Shown here: positions 17,820 through 27,370 of the stretch, piece by piece
How the letters are laid out: the number at the start of each line of letters is the position of its first letter
Position numbering within the stretch: the first letter of the stretch is position 1
Assembly: GCA_964498065.1 (NCBI GenBank)
Contig: CAZCFZ010000005.1
Span: 31,719-95,718 of the forward strand
Length of the DNA: 64,000 nucleotides
Direction: 5' to 3'
Origin: FEN-1297 sp964498065
GTDB lineage: Bacteria; Bacteroidota; Ignavibacteria; Ignavibacteriales; Ignavibacteriaceae
The notes under the pieces: generated by a model
What the model saw: the letters and a program-made list of their open reading frames with translations, nothing else
What the model was told of the DNA's origin: nothing
Databases searched by the model: none
Translations under genes and position numbers: made by a program

Positions 17820-20800
17820 CTATTTACTCCTTGGTAAGAATTGTTTTGAATAATCAAGAACAAGTTTATGATAAATAGCATTATTATTAGAATCATGCAG
17901 GCAGGTGTTCCACTTATAAAACATAACTGATAACGCTTGTTCAAATCCCGGAATAGGTTTTGGAAGGATAGGATGTCTTGAACTAAGTTGTCCATGATAT
18001 TTTGATATCCAATTATTATCGGCAGTTAATGAAAATTTATTATTATATTTAAATAACTTTTTAAGATTTTCGAGCGCATAATGCATACCTATTTTTACTT
18101 CGTTTAAGTTCTCAGGCCGAGAAGTGTCAGTTACGGGATAATCATGGTCATGTTCAGCAGTAGTATAAAGTATTTGTAATAACCCATAAGAAGATGCTAT
18201 CCTTGTTTGGGCTCTACTATTAACGAGACCGCCATTAAACTTATTTTTAAGAAAATTTATCGTTGCTATATATGCCGAATCATTTGCTTCAATTTGTTGA
18301 CTTTTGGAGAGTTTTTCTTTTAATTTTAATTTATACTTTACTCTAATACTATCTTCATATCCCCCACTTCTTTTTTTGGTTTTTTTATCTTTAGGACCTA
18401 ATAAATAATCTGCATAAGTAACATCTATAGCCGAATAGAGACCCTGTGATGTTAACTGATATTTTTTTAAAGTGTCTTTATCTGTACCTTTATATTGAAG
18501 GCCATAAGTATGGTTTGTATGATCAACATCCTCCAAGCTTGAATTTTCTTTAACCAACTCCCAAACTGTTTGATGCTTATTAAAGTAGTGATATCTTAGT
18601 ACATTTTTATGTTCTGTTTCTGTTGGCACGTTCGCTGCCGTTGGTTTCCCCATTGCATTATCTGTAACAATAAAAGGATTTTTGTCTGCTTTAACTATGT
18701 TCTTAACTACTTTATCAAATTGCGTTGTATATGGTTCGTACCTATATGAAGGCGCAAATCCCCATCCAACTGTGTCCCCAAAATTTTTTTTAGCAGATTC
18801 AGTAAACATTTGCCCTTTTAACATTTGTGGTGGTATTCCATATTTTCCGCCGTAATAAAAACATATCGAATCAATACTATATGTTGAATCGTGTACATCT
18901 TTTGCATAAATATAGTTATTTGTTTGTTCTGAAGTTAAAAGTTTTTTAGGCTTAACTATTTTTATCTTAATTGAAACTGATTTCTTATCTTTATTAGCAT
19001 TTAAACTAACTTTATAAGTTGAATCCGCAGTCCAATATCTCCCTACTAACCTAATCAAACCTTTAGCAAGATTTCCTTTATTTGTATTTCCATCCCAAAC
19101 CGGTTTGTCCGTTTCCCAATAAACTCCCATCTTTTTGCCATAATTTTTACCAGTATCAACACTAACCGGATTGTTTCCCCAAACAGAATTATCTTTTATC
19201 CAATTCCATCCTGTTCCGGCGCTTGGGAATGAGGGTACTTTACCATAGTCGGTTTTTATTTCTACAATCTTCATGGTGTCGTTTTTAATTTTTACCCCGT
19301 AATATTTTGTTTGTCCTAACAATATTTCATAATTATTTTTTTCTACTAATTTTGCTTCATTATACAATTTTGTTTTATAATCTCCGGAATAGCAGTATGT
19401 ACTTTCAGTTTGATTCTCTTTTGGACCGGATGTTATTACAGCAGTTTTATTAGAACTATCCTTTGAATTTTTTACTTTTTTTTCAGGCTGATATTTTAAT
19501 TTTGGCAGTTTATAAGTTCGTGAAAAATTCTCACTTTTAATAAGTGTTTCATTATTTTGGGGTGATACCATATTGAAAGAAATAATTCTATCGACTAAAC
19601 CAACCCGTAAATTTACTTCGATACTATCAGAAGTTAAGCTGTCCGCGGCTATAAATTTTATAGGCTGGGGCACATCAAAGAAATATTCTCCTCTTGTAGT
19701 ATCTACAAGCAACTCACCACCTTCACAACCATCAAGCATACTTACCTCGTATGTTTGCCAATAAGGAAATTCTCCCAAACTACCATCAGGATTTCTCATT
19801 TTTATTATTATTTGCGCTGTATCTTTCGGCATTATCTCATTCGGTTTAATTGTTATTGATATTGGCGAGGGTTCTATAACTAGTTTTATATCCGCGTATG
19901 GAATTGTGGAATCCGATGTACTTACTTCTATCAAAACAGATACGGTAGTATCTATTGATAAATTATCCGCACTATAGTAAAGGTCCATATACCCGTATCT
20001 TCCGTATCCTGAATAACTTTGTACACCTTCTCCGGTTGAAGGTTCTATTAAATTTCCATATTTATTACCTTCTTTTATTTCAATATTTATTTTTGTCTCA
20101 GATGGAAATGTTCTGCACGCGCTAGATACACTTATATTTAAATAGGCTGATGAGCCTGCGAATATAGTATCAGGCTCTGGTATAGCGTCGATTAAGAAGG
20201 TATTCGGCTGAAACCCAGTTTCAGCAGTATCAAGGACTCCATTGATATTTGCCTCTAATTTTACAATTTGCTTTGAATATACAGGCGGTGCATTTTCGTC
20301 TCCTCTTAAAACAATATATTGCAAGCTTTGATAGTTATCTAACTGAACTGAACTTCCGAGATTAGTTCCAGTAGATATATTATAAAGATATGCATATGTA
20401 CTACCTTCAATAATTTTAAGCGTTAATGGGTCGGTAATATACCAGTTTAACCCGTCGTTACAGTCTCCCCATTGTATATTCTTCATTGATAGTGATGTAT
20501 TATTGTATGGACAAAGCGATCCGTTTATTGTAAAATCAAATTTACCGCTTACTCCATTATAGCCACCAATGACATTCTGATTAACACTTAATTCGGTACC
20601 GTCAACTAATACTTGTATATGTCCATTAGGCAACGGACTTGAAAACCAGCCGGTATCAACACCGTTAAAACCCCATTGTTCTTCATGAAATTCGAAATGA
20701 TGTCTGCCTTTAGCAACAAATGTTATAGATGTAGAACCTGATGTCGTAAGCCCACTGTTTAATATTTCGTTGGAACATGTAACAATTTGGATATTTCCTC

Positions 20801-20978
20801 TTCTCGCTTCATCGGGTGTCCATGTTAATATGTATGTGAACTCATGTTCTTGTGCCGAAATAGTAGGAAAATTTGTTTTGGGTTTCAAATTCACCTTCTC
20901 CTTTATTACTACTTGAGAAAATGTAAAACTAAACGTACTTATCAGCAATAGGAAAATAATAGAAATAGTTCTCCTCAT
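17820..20978 (-). CDS. Large secreted protein with C-terminal lytic-transglycosylase-like domain
   Basis: 1052 residues with a signal peptide (about 1-21, ending TFSFTFS). The first 500 residues are beta-rich, with likely Ig/lectin-like segments (HHFEFHEEQWGFNGVDTGW, PEPDTIFAGSSAYLNISV). A linker near 500-530 is rich in K, S and N. The C-terminal 330 residues look like a goose-type lysozyme/SLT fold: YGIPPQMLKGQMFTESAKKN near 713-732 has the expected position of the catalytic glutamate (FTES), and SSYGLLQILYTTA near 928-940 corresponds to the SxGLMQ motif. RPENLNEVKIGMHYALENLK corresponds to the 'N...G..YL..L' helix. It would cut peptidoglycan or modify a surface polymer. The similarity is motif-based, with a long insertion between the two motifs. 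It is the first gene of a pair with the repeat protein at 15076. Confidence 0.75.
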   Translation of the reverse strand: MRRTISIIFLLLISTFSFTFSQVVIKEKVNLKPKTNFPTISAQEHEFTYILTWTPDEARRGNIQIVTCSNEILNSGLTTSGSTSITFVAKGRHHFEFHEEQWGFNGVDTGWFSSPLPNGHIQVLVDGTELSVNQNVIGGYNGVSGKFDFTINGSLCPYNNTSLSMKNIQWGDCNDGLNWYITDPLTLKIIEGSTYAYLYNISTGTNLGSSVQLDNYQSLQYIVLRGDENAPPVYSKQIVKLEANINGVLDTAETGFQPNTFLIDAIPEPDTIFAGSSAYLNISVSSACRTFPSETKINIEIKEGNKYGNLIEPSTGEGVQSYSGYGRYGYMDLYYSADNLSIDTTVSVLIEVSTSDSTIPYADIKLVIEPSPISITIKPNEIMPKDTAQIIIKMRNPDGSLGEFPYWQTYEVSMLDGCEGGELLVDTTRGEYFFDVPQPIKFIAADSLTSDSIEVNLRVGLVDRIISFNMVSPQNNETLIKSENFSRTYKLPKLKYQPEKKVKNSKDSSNKTAVITSGPKENQTESTYCYSGDYKTKLYNEAKLVEKNNYEILLGQTKYYGVKIKNDTMKIVEIKTDYGKVPSFPSAGTGWNWIKDNSVWGNNPVSVDTGKNYGKKMGVYWETDKPVWDGNTNKGNLAKGLIRLVGRYWTADSTYKVSLNANKDKKSVSIKIKIVKPKKLLTSEQTNNYIYAKDVHDSTYSIDSICFYYGGKYGIPPQMLKGQMFTESAKKNFGDTVGWGFAPSYRYEPYTTQFDKVVKNIVKADKNPFIVTDNAMGKPTAANVPTETEHKNVLRYHYFNKHQTVWELVKENSSLEDVDHTNHTYGLQYKGTDKDTLKKYQLTSQGLYSAIDVTYADYLLGPKDKKTKKRSGGYEDSIRVKYKLKLKEKLSKSQQIEANDSAYIATINFLKNKFNGGLVNSRAQTRIASSYGLLQILYTTAEHDHDYPVTDTSRPENLNEVKIGMHYALENLKKLFKYNNKFSLTADNNWISKYHGQLSSRHPILPKPIPGFEQALSVMFYKWNTCLHDSNNNAIYHKLVLDYSKQFLPRSK

Positions 20979-21296
20979 TTCGCCCCTCGTTTTATTTTAT
21001 AAGAATGTCTTATACTTAATTTTGGGAAATAATTATTATGGGATCTCCGCCTGTCTCCGCCTGTTCATACTTTTTCTCAGTCTCCCCTTTGCAGCTTATT
21101 TTTAATCCTGGATTTGTTTTGCCGAAAGGTCTGAAAATTTAAAAACAAGTTTTAAATATTTTTTTTTAAAGTCAAGTAAATGAAGAATTTTTTTGAAAAA
21201 ATTTTCTTTCAATTAGCCAATCCTACTTTCAATTCATTTAAAGTTTAATTTGGTTTTATAAACAATTTATCTTGAGCTGAGTTGGTGAAAGCTATT
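20979..21296. other. Intergenic region between a secreted-protein gene and ybaK
   Basis: About 318 bases with no gene. A perfect tandem 10-mer (TCTCCGCCTG twice, 21044-21063) is the only structure I see. The upstream part should hold the promoter of the minus-strand pair starting at 20978. Confidence 0.5.
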
Positions 21297-21764
21297 TTAA
21301 AGAAGATTAGCGTAATTTGCTCCGGTAATTTTTATTAAATCATCCGGCGAAAGATATACTTGCATTCCCCTGATTCCTGCACTCACATAAATTTTTTCAA
21401 AAAGCCGTGCTGTCTCCTCAATAAAAGCCGGGTAATGTTTTTTCATTCCGATTGGAGAACAGCCTCCTCTAATATATCCGGTTAGCGTAAATAATTCTTT
21501 TACTTTAACCAGTTCAATCTTCTTATTATTACTCGCATAGGCTGCTTTCTTTAAGTTAAGTTCCTCCGCAACCGGAACGCAGAATATATTAATTCCGTTT
21601 CTGTCTCCATTAGCGACCAATGTTTTAAAAACAGTTGTTGCTTCTGCACCAATTTTGCGTGCAACTAAGGTGCCGCTTAAGTCATTTTCATCTATTTCAT
21701 ATGTATGAATTGAGTGTTTAATTCCTTTCAATTCCAGGATTCTTATTACGTTAGTTTTGGACAT
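21297..21764 (-). CDS. ybaK: Cys-tRNA(Pro)/Cys-tRNA(Cys) deacylase, YbaK/EbsC family
   Basis: Hydrolyses cysteine mischarged on tRNA(Pro), a translational proofreading factor. 155 residues, the usual length. Key pieces: VFKTLVANGD near 45-54, with the lysine that binds the tRNA end, and GYIRGGCSPIGMKKHYPAFI near 97-116, which includes the family signature GG(C/A)SPIG. YVSAGIRGMQVYLSPDDL near the end fits the family. It stands alone between the transglycosylase cluster and the peptide ABC locus. Confidence 0.94.
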   Translation of the reverse strand: MSKTNVIRILELKGIKHSIHTYEIDENDLSGTLVARKIGAEATTVFKTLVANGDRNGINIFCVPVAEELNLKKAAYASNNKKIELVKVKELFTLTGYIRGGCSPIGMKKHYPAFIEETARLFEKIYVSAGIRGMQVYLSPDDLIKITGANYANLL

Positions 21765-21810
21765 TCAGAGAAATATTTTTAAATGATATATAATTGAGGT
21801 AAAATATTTT

Positions 21811-22605
21811 TTAATCAAATTCTGTTTTTAATTCATCATACGACAAATCATAGCTTTCAGCTTTTAGTAAATATTTTGTATATGGATGATCCGGCGATGA
21901 AAAAATCTCTTCGGTCGATCTTTTTTCAACTATTTTTCCTCGGTACATAATTATTATGTCATCACAAAGTTTTCTTAAAATTTTTAAATTGTGAGCTATA
22001 CAAATTATGGAAACACCGAATTTTTCATTGATAGACTTGAAGAGCGTTAGAAAATTTAGTTGGGACTCCGTATCTTGAGATGAGAAAGGTTCGTCAAGAA
22101 TCAATAATTCAGGTTTCACTGCCAGCAAACGTGCCAACGCAGCTCTTTGCTGCTCACCGCCGCTTAATTCGTAACCTTTCCTGTTCCATAAGTCCGCAGA
22201 TAGATTTAATGAATCAAAAATACTTTCTTTCAATGTGTTAATTGTTTTTTTGTCTTTGAATCTTATATAAATTGCTTCTTCTATAATCTCGTTAATTGTG
22301 CGAAACGGATTTAATATTTCTCCCGTATTTTGGAAAAGTATTTGCACAGGACTTGATTTTACCTTTTCCCAATCTTTCGAAAAATTAAATAATAACTCTC
22401 CGGATGTTTTATTTTTTACGCCTGCTATAATTTTTGCAAGTGTTGTTTTCCCGCTCCCGGATTCACCTGCAATTCCGAGAATTTTACCTTGTACAAGGTT
22501 AAATGAAATATCGCTTAGAATTATTTTTTCATTTTCCTGCCGTCCGAAAATTTCGACATTAGCTACACTGTAATTAAGATTTTGAACTTTTAGTAATAAA
22601 TTCAT
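21811..22605 (-). CDS. Oligopeptide/dipeptide ABC transporter ATPase (DppF/OppF-type)
   Basis: A 264-residue ATPase subunit. Walker A GESGSGKTT (about 48-56), signature LSGGEQQRAALARLLA (about 148-163) and Walker B LLILDEPFSSQD are all present. A C-terminal tail PYTKYLLKA is typical of peptide-importer ATPases. It overlaps the preceding ATPase gene by 4 bases (ATGA) and is translated with it, together giving the asymmetric ATPase pair of an Opp/Dpp importer. The permease and binding-protein genes are on the opposite strand 80 bases away, so this divergent pair probably shares a control region with them. Confidence 0.92.
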   Translation of the reverse strand: MNLLLKVQNLNYSVANVEIFGRQENEKIILSDISFNLVQGKILGIAGESGSGKTTLAKIIAGVKNKTSGELLFNFSKDWEKVKSSPVQILFQNTGEILNPFRTINEIIEEAIYIRFKDKKTINTLKESIFDSLNLSADLWNRKGYELSGGEQQRAALARLLAVKPELLILDEPFSSQDTESQLNFLTLFKSINEKFGVSIICIAHNLKILRKLCDDIIIMYRGKIVEKRSTEEIFSSPDHPYTKYLLKAESYDLSYDELKTEFD

Positions 22606-23348
22606 GAAGCTAATTGATTATGAGAATTTAAAAATTTTTCCATATCCGAATATTTTTTAACTTTAAAAAATTCTTCCGGTGAGTAGAATTCCGTTAGTTT
22701 ACCTTCCGATAAAAATGCGATTTTATCACTCACTTTATTTGCAAAATCCAGATCATGAGTAACTAAAAGAGCAGAATTGTTTTCTTTACTTACGAAATCC
22801 TTTAACTTCAGGAGAAATAAATTTGAAATAGCTAAATCAATCCCGGAGGTCGGTTCGTCAAGAATAAGTAATTGAGGATGGGTAAGTAAAGCTAATACAA
22901 AATTAATTCTTTGGGCCATACCGCCGCTTACTTCGTACGGATATAACTTTAATAACTCTTTTGAGTTTGGAAGAAAAAAATATTGAAGCAGCGGATCAAT
23001 TTCATCTTTATCTTTCACAAGAAGATTAAAATAGTAGCCTAAGTTTTTAAGATGATCGAAACTGTTGACTGCATCCTGGAAAAGATATTTAATTTTATTC
23101 TTTCTTAAATAAAGCAATTCTTCCTTTTCCATGGTAAAAATATCCCTGCCTTCGAAAGTTACTTTTCCAATCACGGAATAAAATCTCTTATCCAATAAGT
23201 CTGTAAGAGATTTAATGAAAGTTGTCTTGCCGCTTCCATTGGCTCCCAGAATTGTATAAATATTATTTTGTTCTAATTTAAATTGAATGTTGCTTAAAAG
23301 CTTTTTTTTATTCTTTATACACAAATCACTAATTTCAATATTTAGCAT
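22602..23348 (-). CDS. Oligopeptide/dipeptide ABC transporter ATPase (DppD/OppD-type)
   Basis: A 248-residue ATPase subunit with Walker A GANGSGKTTF (about 34-42), signature VSGGMAQRINFVLAL (about 138-152), Walker B LLILDEPTSGID, and a D-loop/H-loop ending VTHDLDFA. It precedes and overlaps the second ATPase by 4 bases. The start is 82 bases from the divergent binding-protein gene. Unlike many OppD proteins it lacks the long C-terminal Fe-S/oligopeptide extension. Together with the genes at 23431-27370 it makes a complete five-component peptide importer. Confidence 0.9.
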   Translation of the reverse strand: MLNIEISDLCIKNKKKLLSNIQFKLEQNNIYTILGANGSGKTTFIKSLTDLLDKRFYSVIGKVTFEGRDIFTMEKEELLYLRKNKIKYLFQDAVNSFDHLKNLGYYFNLLVKDKDEIDPLLQYFFLPNSKELLKLYPYEVSGGMAQRINFVLALLTHPQLLILDEPTSGIDLAISNLFLLKLKDFVSKENNSALLVTHDLDFANKVSDKIAFLSEGKLTEFYSPEEFFKVKKYSDMEKFLNSHNQLAS

Positions 23349-23430
23349 ATAATATCAATCAATTTTTTTGGATTTAACAAACAAAATAATAAATTAACAA
23401 CAAACTTATTAGCAATATTTTTAACGGTAT
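23349..23430. promoter_or_regulatory. Divergent promoter region of the peptide importer
   Basis: A short AT-rich spacer separates the two ATPase genes (minus) from the binding-protein/permease genes (plus). Both transcripts must start here or overlap it. No consensus promoter or operator repeat is convincing. Confidence 0.4.
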
Positions 23431-25104
23431 ATGCTTATGGTGAGCAAAAAATTATACATTGCAGTTTTATTGCTAATTGCTGTCGCTTTTTCTTCATGCC
23501 GGCAGAAGTCCCCGCTCAATTCCAACCGGGTAGTTGTTGCAATCTCGTCTGATGTTGAATCATTTAATCCTTTATTTGTAATGAATTATGATGAAGGAAA
23601 TATCTCCGAACTATTATATGCCAGCCTCGTTCAGCATGATTGGGACTTTAAAAAGGGAGATATGAATACGGAGCCCATGTTGGCAGAAAGCTGGAAATGG
23701 AGTAAAGATTCATCGTCTATTACATTAAATTTGCGCAAAGATGTTCAATGGTCCGACGGAACGCCGTTTACTGCCAATGATGTTGTTTTTACTTTTGATT
23801 TATATTCGGATCCGCTTGTTCAAAGCCGGCTGTATGGAACATTTAAACATTTTTACGTTGATGCTTCTTCGCATATAAATTTAAAGAAAACATTTATTGT
23901 TGAAGGTCCATACAAACTAATCATAAATTTTAAAAAAGGAACAAGCCCTACTTTTTACGATATCGATTTCCCGATAATTCCGAAGCATGTATTTGATAAA
24001 ATAGCGAGGAAAAATCTTGTAACAATAGAAAAGGAAATAAAACCGGTAACCGACGGTCCGTTTTTACTTGCACAGTGGAATAGAGATCAATCAATAATTT
24101 TAAAACAAAACAAGAAATCATTTTTATATAATCCTGACGGGATTAAAGAATTAATATTTAAAATTATTCCCGATTACAATTCGCAAATAAATCAATTGAA
24201 GAGCGGAGAAGTTGACCTGGTTCAGGATATTAAAGCCGACGACATCGGAGATCTAAGAAAAAATTCGAGATTAAATGTTGTTTCACTAAATGGAAGAGAT
24301 TATGATTATATCGGCTGGAATAACATTGATCCGAAAATTTACGGTAAAACAAAAAGGATAGTTCCCAACAAATTGTTCGGTGATCCAATTGTTAGAAGCG
24401 CTTTAACTTATGCTATAAACAGAAATGAGATTTTAAAAGAATTTTTGGACAATTATGGGCAGATCGCTGTTGGTCCGGTTGCACCGATATTTAAAAATGC
24501 ATATGATACATCTTTAATTTTTAGGAGTTTTAATCCTCAAAAAGCAAAAGAACTTTTAGCAAGCAGGGGATGGAAAGATGTGAATAATACAGGTAAGCTT
24601 TCAAAAAACGGGAAAGAGTTTGCTTTTACTCTTTATTATCCTAGCGGTAATCCGAGACGAGAGTTTGCCGCTTCAATAATACAAAATAATCTTAAAGCTA
24701 TCGGCATAAATATTAAATTAGATAAAATGGAACCCGAGGTATTTTTTCAAAAGATGTATAATAGAGAATTTAACGCCTGGATGGCGGGATGGTCTGTGCC
24801 GATTCCGGTCGATTTAAGGACATATTGGTATTCTAATTTAAATGAAACACCGATGAACGTATACGGCTTTAAAGATAAAGCTGTTGATTTATTGCTGAAT
24901 AAAATAGAGAACGAACGTTCAAATTCCGTCAAAGATATAAATTATAAAAAGATACAGCAGCTTATTTACCAGGATGAACCGGTAACATTTTTATACTGGA
25001 TAGATAATATCATAGCATATAACAAACGGATTAAAAATATGTCTAATACTCCTCTTGGTCCGCTACATCGCTGCTGGGATTGGTCAATAAAAAATAGTTA
25101 TTAA
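23431..25104 (+). CDS. Peptide ABC transporter substrate-binding lipoprotein (SBP_bac_5)
   Basis: 557 residues in the usual size range of OppA/DppA proteins. A short N-terminal membrane stretch ends in the lipobox FSSC at Cys23, so the mature protein is anchored by lipid. Family features are SFNPLFVMNYDEGNISELLY, LAESWKWSKDSSSITLNLRK and VQWSDGTPFTANDVVFTFDLY (the third conserved region of this family). An ATG at 23437 is an alternative start. The stop overlaps the start of the permease (TAATG). Peptide is the family's usual ligand, but other solutes are possible, such as nickel or oligosaccharides. Confidence 0.93.
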   Translation: MLMVSKKLYIAVLLLIAVAFSSCRQKSPLNSNRVVVAISSDVESFNPLFVMNYDEGNISELLYASLVQHDWDFKKGDMNTEPMLAESWKWSKDSSSITLNLRKDVQWSDGTPFTANDVVFTFDLYSDPLVQSRLYGTFKHFYVDASSHINLKKTFIVEGPYKLIINFKKGTSPTFYDIDFPIIPKHVFDKIARKNLVTIEKEIKPVTDGPFLLAQWNRDQSIILKQNKKSFLYNPDGIKELIFKIIPDYNSQINQLKSGEVDLVQDIKADDIGDLRKNSRLNVVSLNGRDYDYIGWNNIDPKIYGKTKRIVPNKLFGDPIVRSALTYAINRNEILKEFLDNYGQIAVGPVAPIFKNAYDTSLIFRSFNPQKAKELLASRGWKDVNNTGKLSKNGKEFAFTLYYPSGNPRREFAASIIQNNLKAIGINIKLDKMEPEVFFQKMYNREFNAWMAGWSVPIPVDLRTYWYSNLNETPMNVYGFKDKAVDLLLNKIENERSNSVKDINYKKIQQLIYQDEPVTFLYWIDNIIAYNKRIKNMSNTPLGPLHRCWDWSIKNSY

Positions 25105-26090
25105 TGAATAAAGAAATTACAAAAACACTAATCAAAAGAATTCTTTCATCTTTTCTTGTTCTATTTTTAATGATTACTTTTCTTTTCTTTTTGTTAAGAA
25201 TATCTCCGGGAAGCCCGTATCAGAAATTTGTTTCACCGGAATTAAGTCCTAAATTATCTTCACTCGTAAGAGAATCCTTTAACCTCAATAGCTCCCTGGC
25301 TGATCAATATAAATCTTTTATCTTAAATCTTGTCCAGGGTAACTTCGGAATATCCTATACTTATCGTATTCCGGTAATTGAAGTAATAAAAAAATATTTA
25401 CCGTTCACTTTAATCTTTTCCTTGATCAGCTTCATAATTCAACTGTCGATTGGATTTCTGCTTGCTTTAATATCAGTAAAAAAGATAAACGGATTTTTAG
25501 ACAATTCGATTTCAAAAACCGGTCTTGCGTTGTATTCAATTCCTTCTTTTGTAATCGGAGTAACTCTTATTTTCATTTTTTCCGATTGGTTAAATATTTT
25601 CCCGTCATCCGGGTTGAGTTCATTCGATTTTAGTTCCTACACATTAATAGGAAAGCTTACAGATTATACTGTTCATATGATTTTGCCTTTAATAACATTA
25701 TCGCTTGCCGGAATTATAGTATTTTATAAATATATTCGGGATAATATCGTTGAAGTATACAATAAAACTTTTATAGAAAATCTTAGGATGCACGGCCTAA
25801 CCGAAAAGGAAATTGCTAGGAAACATGTTATTCCCAATGCAATAAGTCCGCTTATATCTGTTGCAGGTGTTGAATTGGGACTTCTCTTTGGCGGGGCTCT
25901 GATTACGGAAGTGATTTTTTCTTTGCCGGGAATGGGACGACTAACCGTAAATGCAATTCTCTCCCGGGATTATCCTTTGGTTGTCGGCTGCACCTTTACG
26001 GCAGGGATATTGGTAATTATTACAAATTTGGCTGCTGATTTAATAAAAGCAAAACTGGACAGGAGATTGGTGAAAGGAATTATAAACTAA
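25104..26090 (+). CDS. Peptide ABC transporter permease (DppB/OppB-type)
   Basis: 328 residues with about six membrane helices. It opens with a basic-hydrophobic segment (KRILSSFLVLFLMITF) and carries the coupling EAA-like loop LRMHGLTEKEIARKHVIPNA near 223-242 that docks on the ATPases. The stretch GLLFGGALITEVIFSLPGMGR near 255-275 is highly typical of DppB. The start overlaps the binding-protein stop by one base, and its stop overlaps the DppC start, so the three are translationally coupled. Confidence 0.95.
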   Translation: MNKEITKTLIKRILSSFLVLFLMITFLFFLLRISPGSPYQKFVSPELSPKLSSLVRESFNLNSSLADQYKSFILNLVQGNFGISYTYRIPVIEVIKKYLPFTLIFSLISFIIQLSIGFLLALISVKKINGFLDNSISKTGLALYSIPSFVIGVTLIFIFSDWLNIFPSSGLSSFDFSSYTLIGKLTDYTVHMILPLITLSLAGIIVFYKYIRDNIVEVYNKTFIENLRMHGLTEKEIARKHVIPNAISPLISVAGVELGLLFGGALITEVIFSLPGMGRLTVNAILSRDYPLVVGCTFTAGILVIITNLAADLIKAKLDRRLVKGIIN

Positions 26091-27370
26091 TGCATATTAA
26101 AATTAAAATATGGCATTTTGTTTTAGTTCTGAGTGTAATAATTATTATTGTCAGATTTAATCTATTATTAAATACCTTTCTGCTGTTTATCAAATTAATA
26201 AAACTATTTGTAACCAAACCTTCGTTGGCCTTTCAACAATTAAATCTTTCAATGCTGGATTCTTTTGTTTCGTTTTTTTTAATTCTTATAATTCCTATTT
26301 TTTCTTTTATCAAAAGGAAAAAGATAGGCGCTCTTTTCAATACTATAAATTTTACGTCATTTATAATAATTATATTAATGTTTTTTTTCTGCTTGGCCCC
26401 TCTTATTGCTAATTCAAATCCCAATTTTCAAAAAAACCTATCCGTAACAAAACTATTGCCGCCGTTAAGTTACATTAAAGTCATACATCTTGTGCCTGAA
26501 GAGAATTCAAACAGTAATATAATGGACTTTATAAGTTTAAAAAATAAAGTTGTAAAAAGATCCTTCAATGAAAATATTATATTTGCGGATAGTGTTGCCG
26601 ATGGTCAAAAATTTATTTATTATGAGCACGGTTCCGCTTTCGAATTACCTAAATGCAAGATTATTATGAATGACGGAAAAGCTCTTATTACTCAGAAATA
26701 TTTTTTATTGGGAACCGACGAATTAGGCCGGGATATATATTCCAGACTAATATACGGGGCACGAATTTCTTTATTTGTAGGTCTCGGTTCGGTGGCAATT
26801 TCTTTATTTCTTGGTTTAATCTTAGGATTTTTAGCCGGATATCCTGGCGGTATTATGGATTCATCGTTAAATCGAATTACAGATATGTTCCTTGCCTTCC
26901 CTGTAATTTTTCTTATTATTTTAATATTGGCTTTGTGGGGTAATTCACTTATAAGTGTAATTGTTGTGTTAGGTTTTTCCGGGTGGATGAGTCTATTTAA
27001 AATTGTGCGTGGAGAAGTTATTTCATTAAAAAATAAAGATTATTTTATAAGTGCAAAATTGATTGGTCTTTCGAGAAAAAAATTATTGATAAAAGAAGTA
27101 TTGCCGGTAATTTTAGCCCCGGTAATTGTAAATCTTGTTTTCCAGTATGCAAACGTAATTTTAGCTGAAGCCGCTTTAAGTTATTTAGGGCTGGGAACAG
27201 GAAGTACCTATCCCTCCTGGGGTGCAATGATTGAAGCCGGACAAAATTATTTATCCCATGCCTGGTGGATGATATTCTTCCCTGGTTTAATTTTATTCTT
27301 AACTTTGTATACGGCAAATAGTCTCGGCCAAAAAATAAACATTTATTTTAATCCCCGGATTGAGGTATGA
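26090..27370 (+). CDS. Peptide ABC transporter permease (DppC/OppC-type), long N-terminus
   Basis: 426 residues, about 120 longer than the usual DppC. The extra N-terminal part holds two or three membrane segments (about 5-42, 55-74, 84-106) and a stretch near 115-205 that may be periplasmic. The standard permease starts near 207 with the conserved LGTDELGRDIYSRLIYGARI, continues with the EAA loop AKLIGLSRKKLLIKEVLP, and ends with AALSYLGLGTGSTYPSWGAMI. Its stop overlaps the following kinase gene by 4 bases (ATGA), which ties the importer directly to a signalling protein. Confidence 0.9.
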   Translation: MHIKIKIWHFVLVLSVIIIIVRFNLLLNTFLLFIKLIKLFVTKPSLAFQQLNLSMLDSFVSFFLILIIPIFSFIKRKKIGALFNTINFTSFIIIILMFFFCLAPLIANSNPNFQKNLSVTKLLPPLSYIKVIHLVPEENSNSNIMDFISLKNKVVKRSFNENIIFADSVADGQKFIYYEHGSAFELPKCKIIMNDGKALITQKYFLLGTDELGRDIYSRLIYGARISLFVGLGSVAISLFLGLILGFLAGYPGGIMDSSLNRITDMFLAFPVIFLIILILALWGNSLISVIVVLGFSGWMSLFKIVRGEVISLKNKDYFISAKLIGLSRKKLLIKEVLPVILAPVIVNLVFQYANVILAEAALSYLGLGTGSTYPSWGAMIEAGQNYLSHAWWMIFFPGLILFLTLYTANSLGQKINIYFNPRIEV

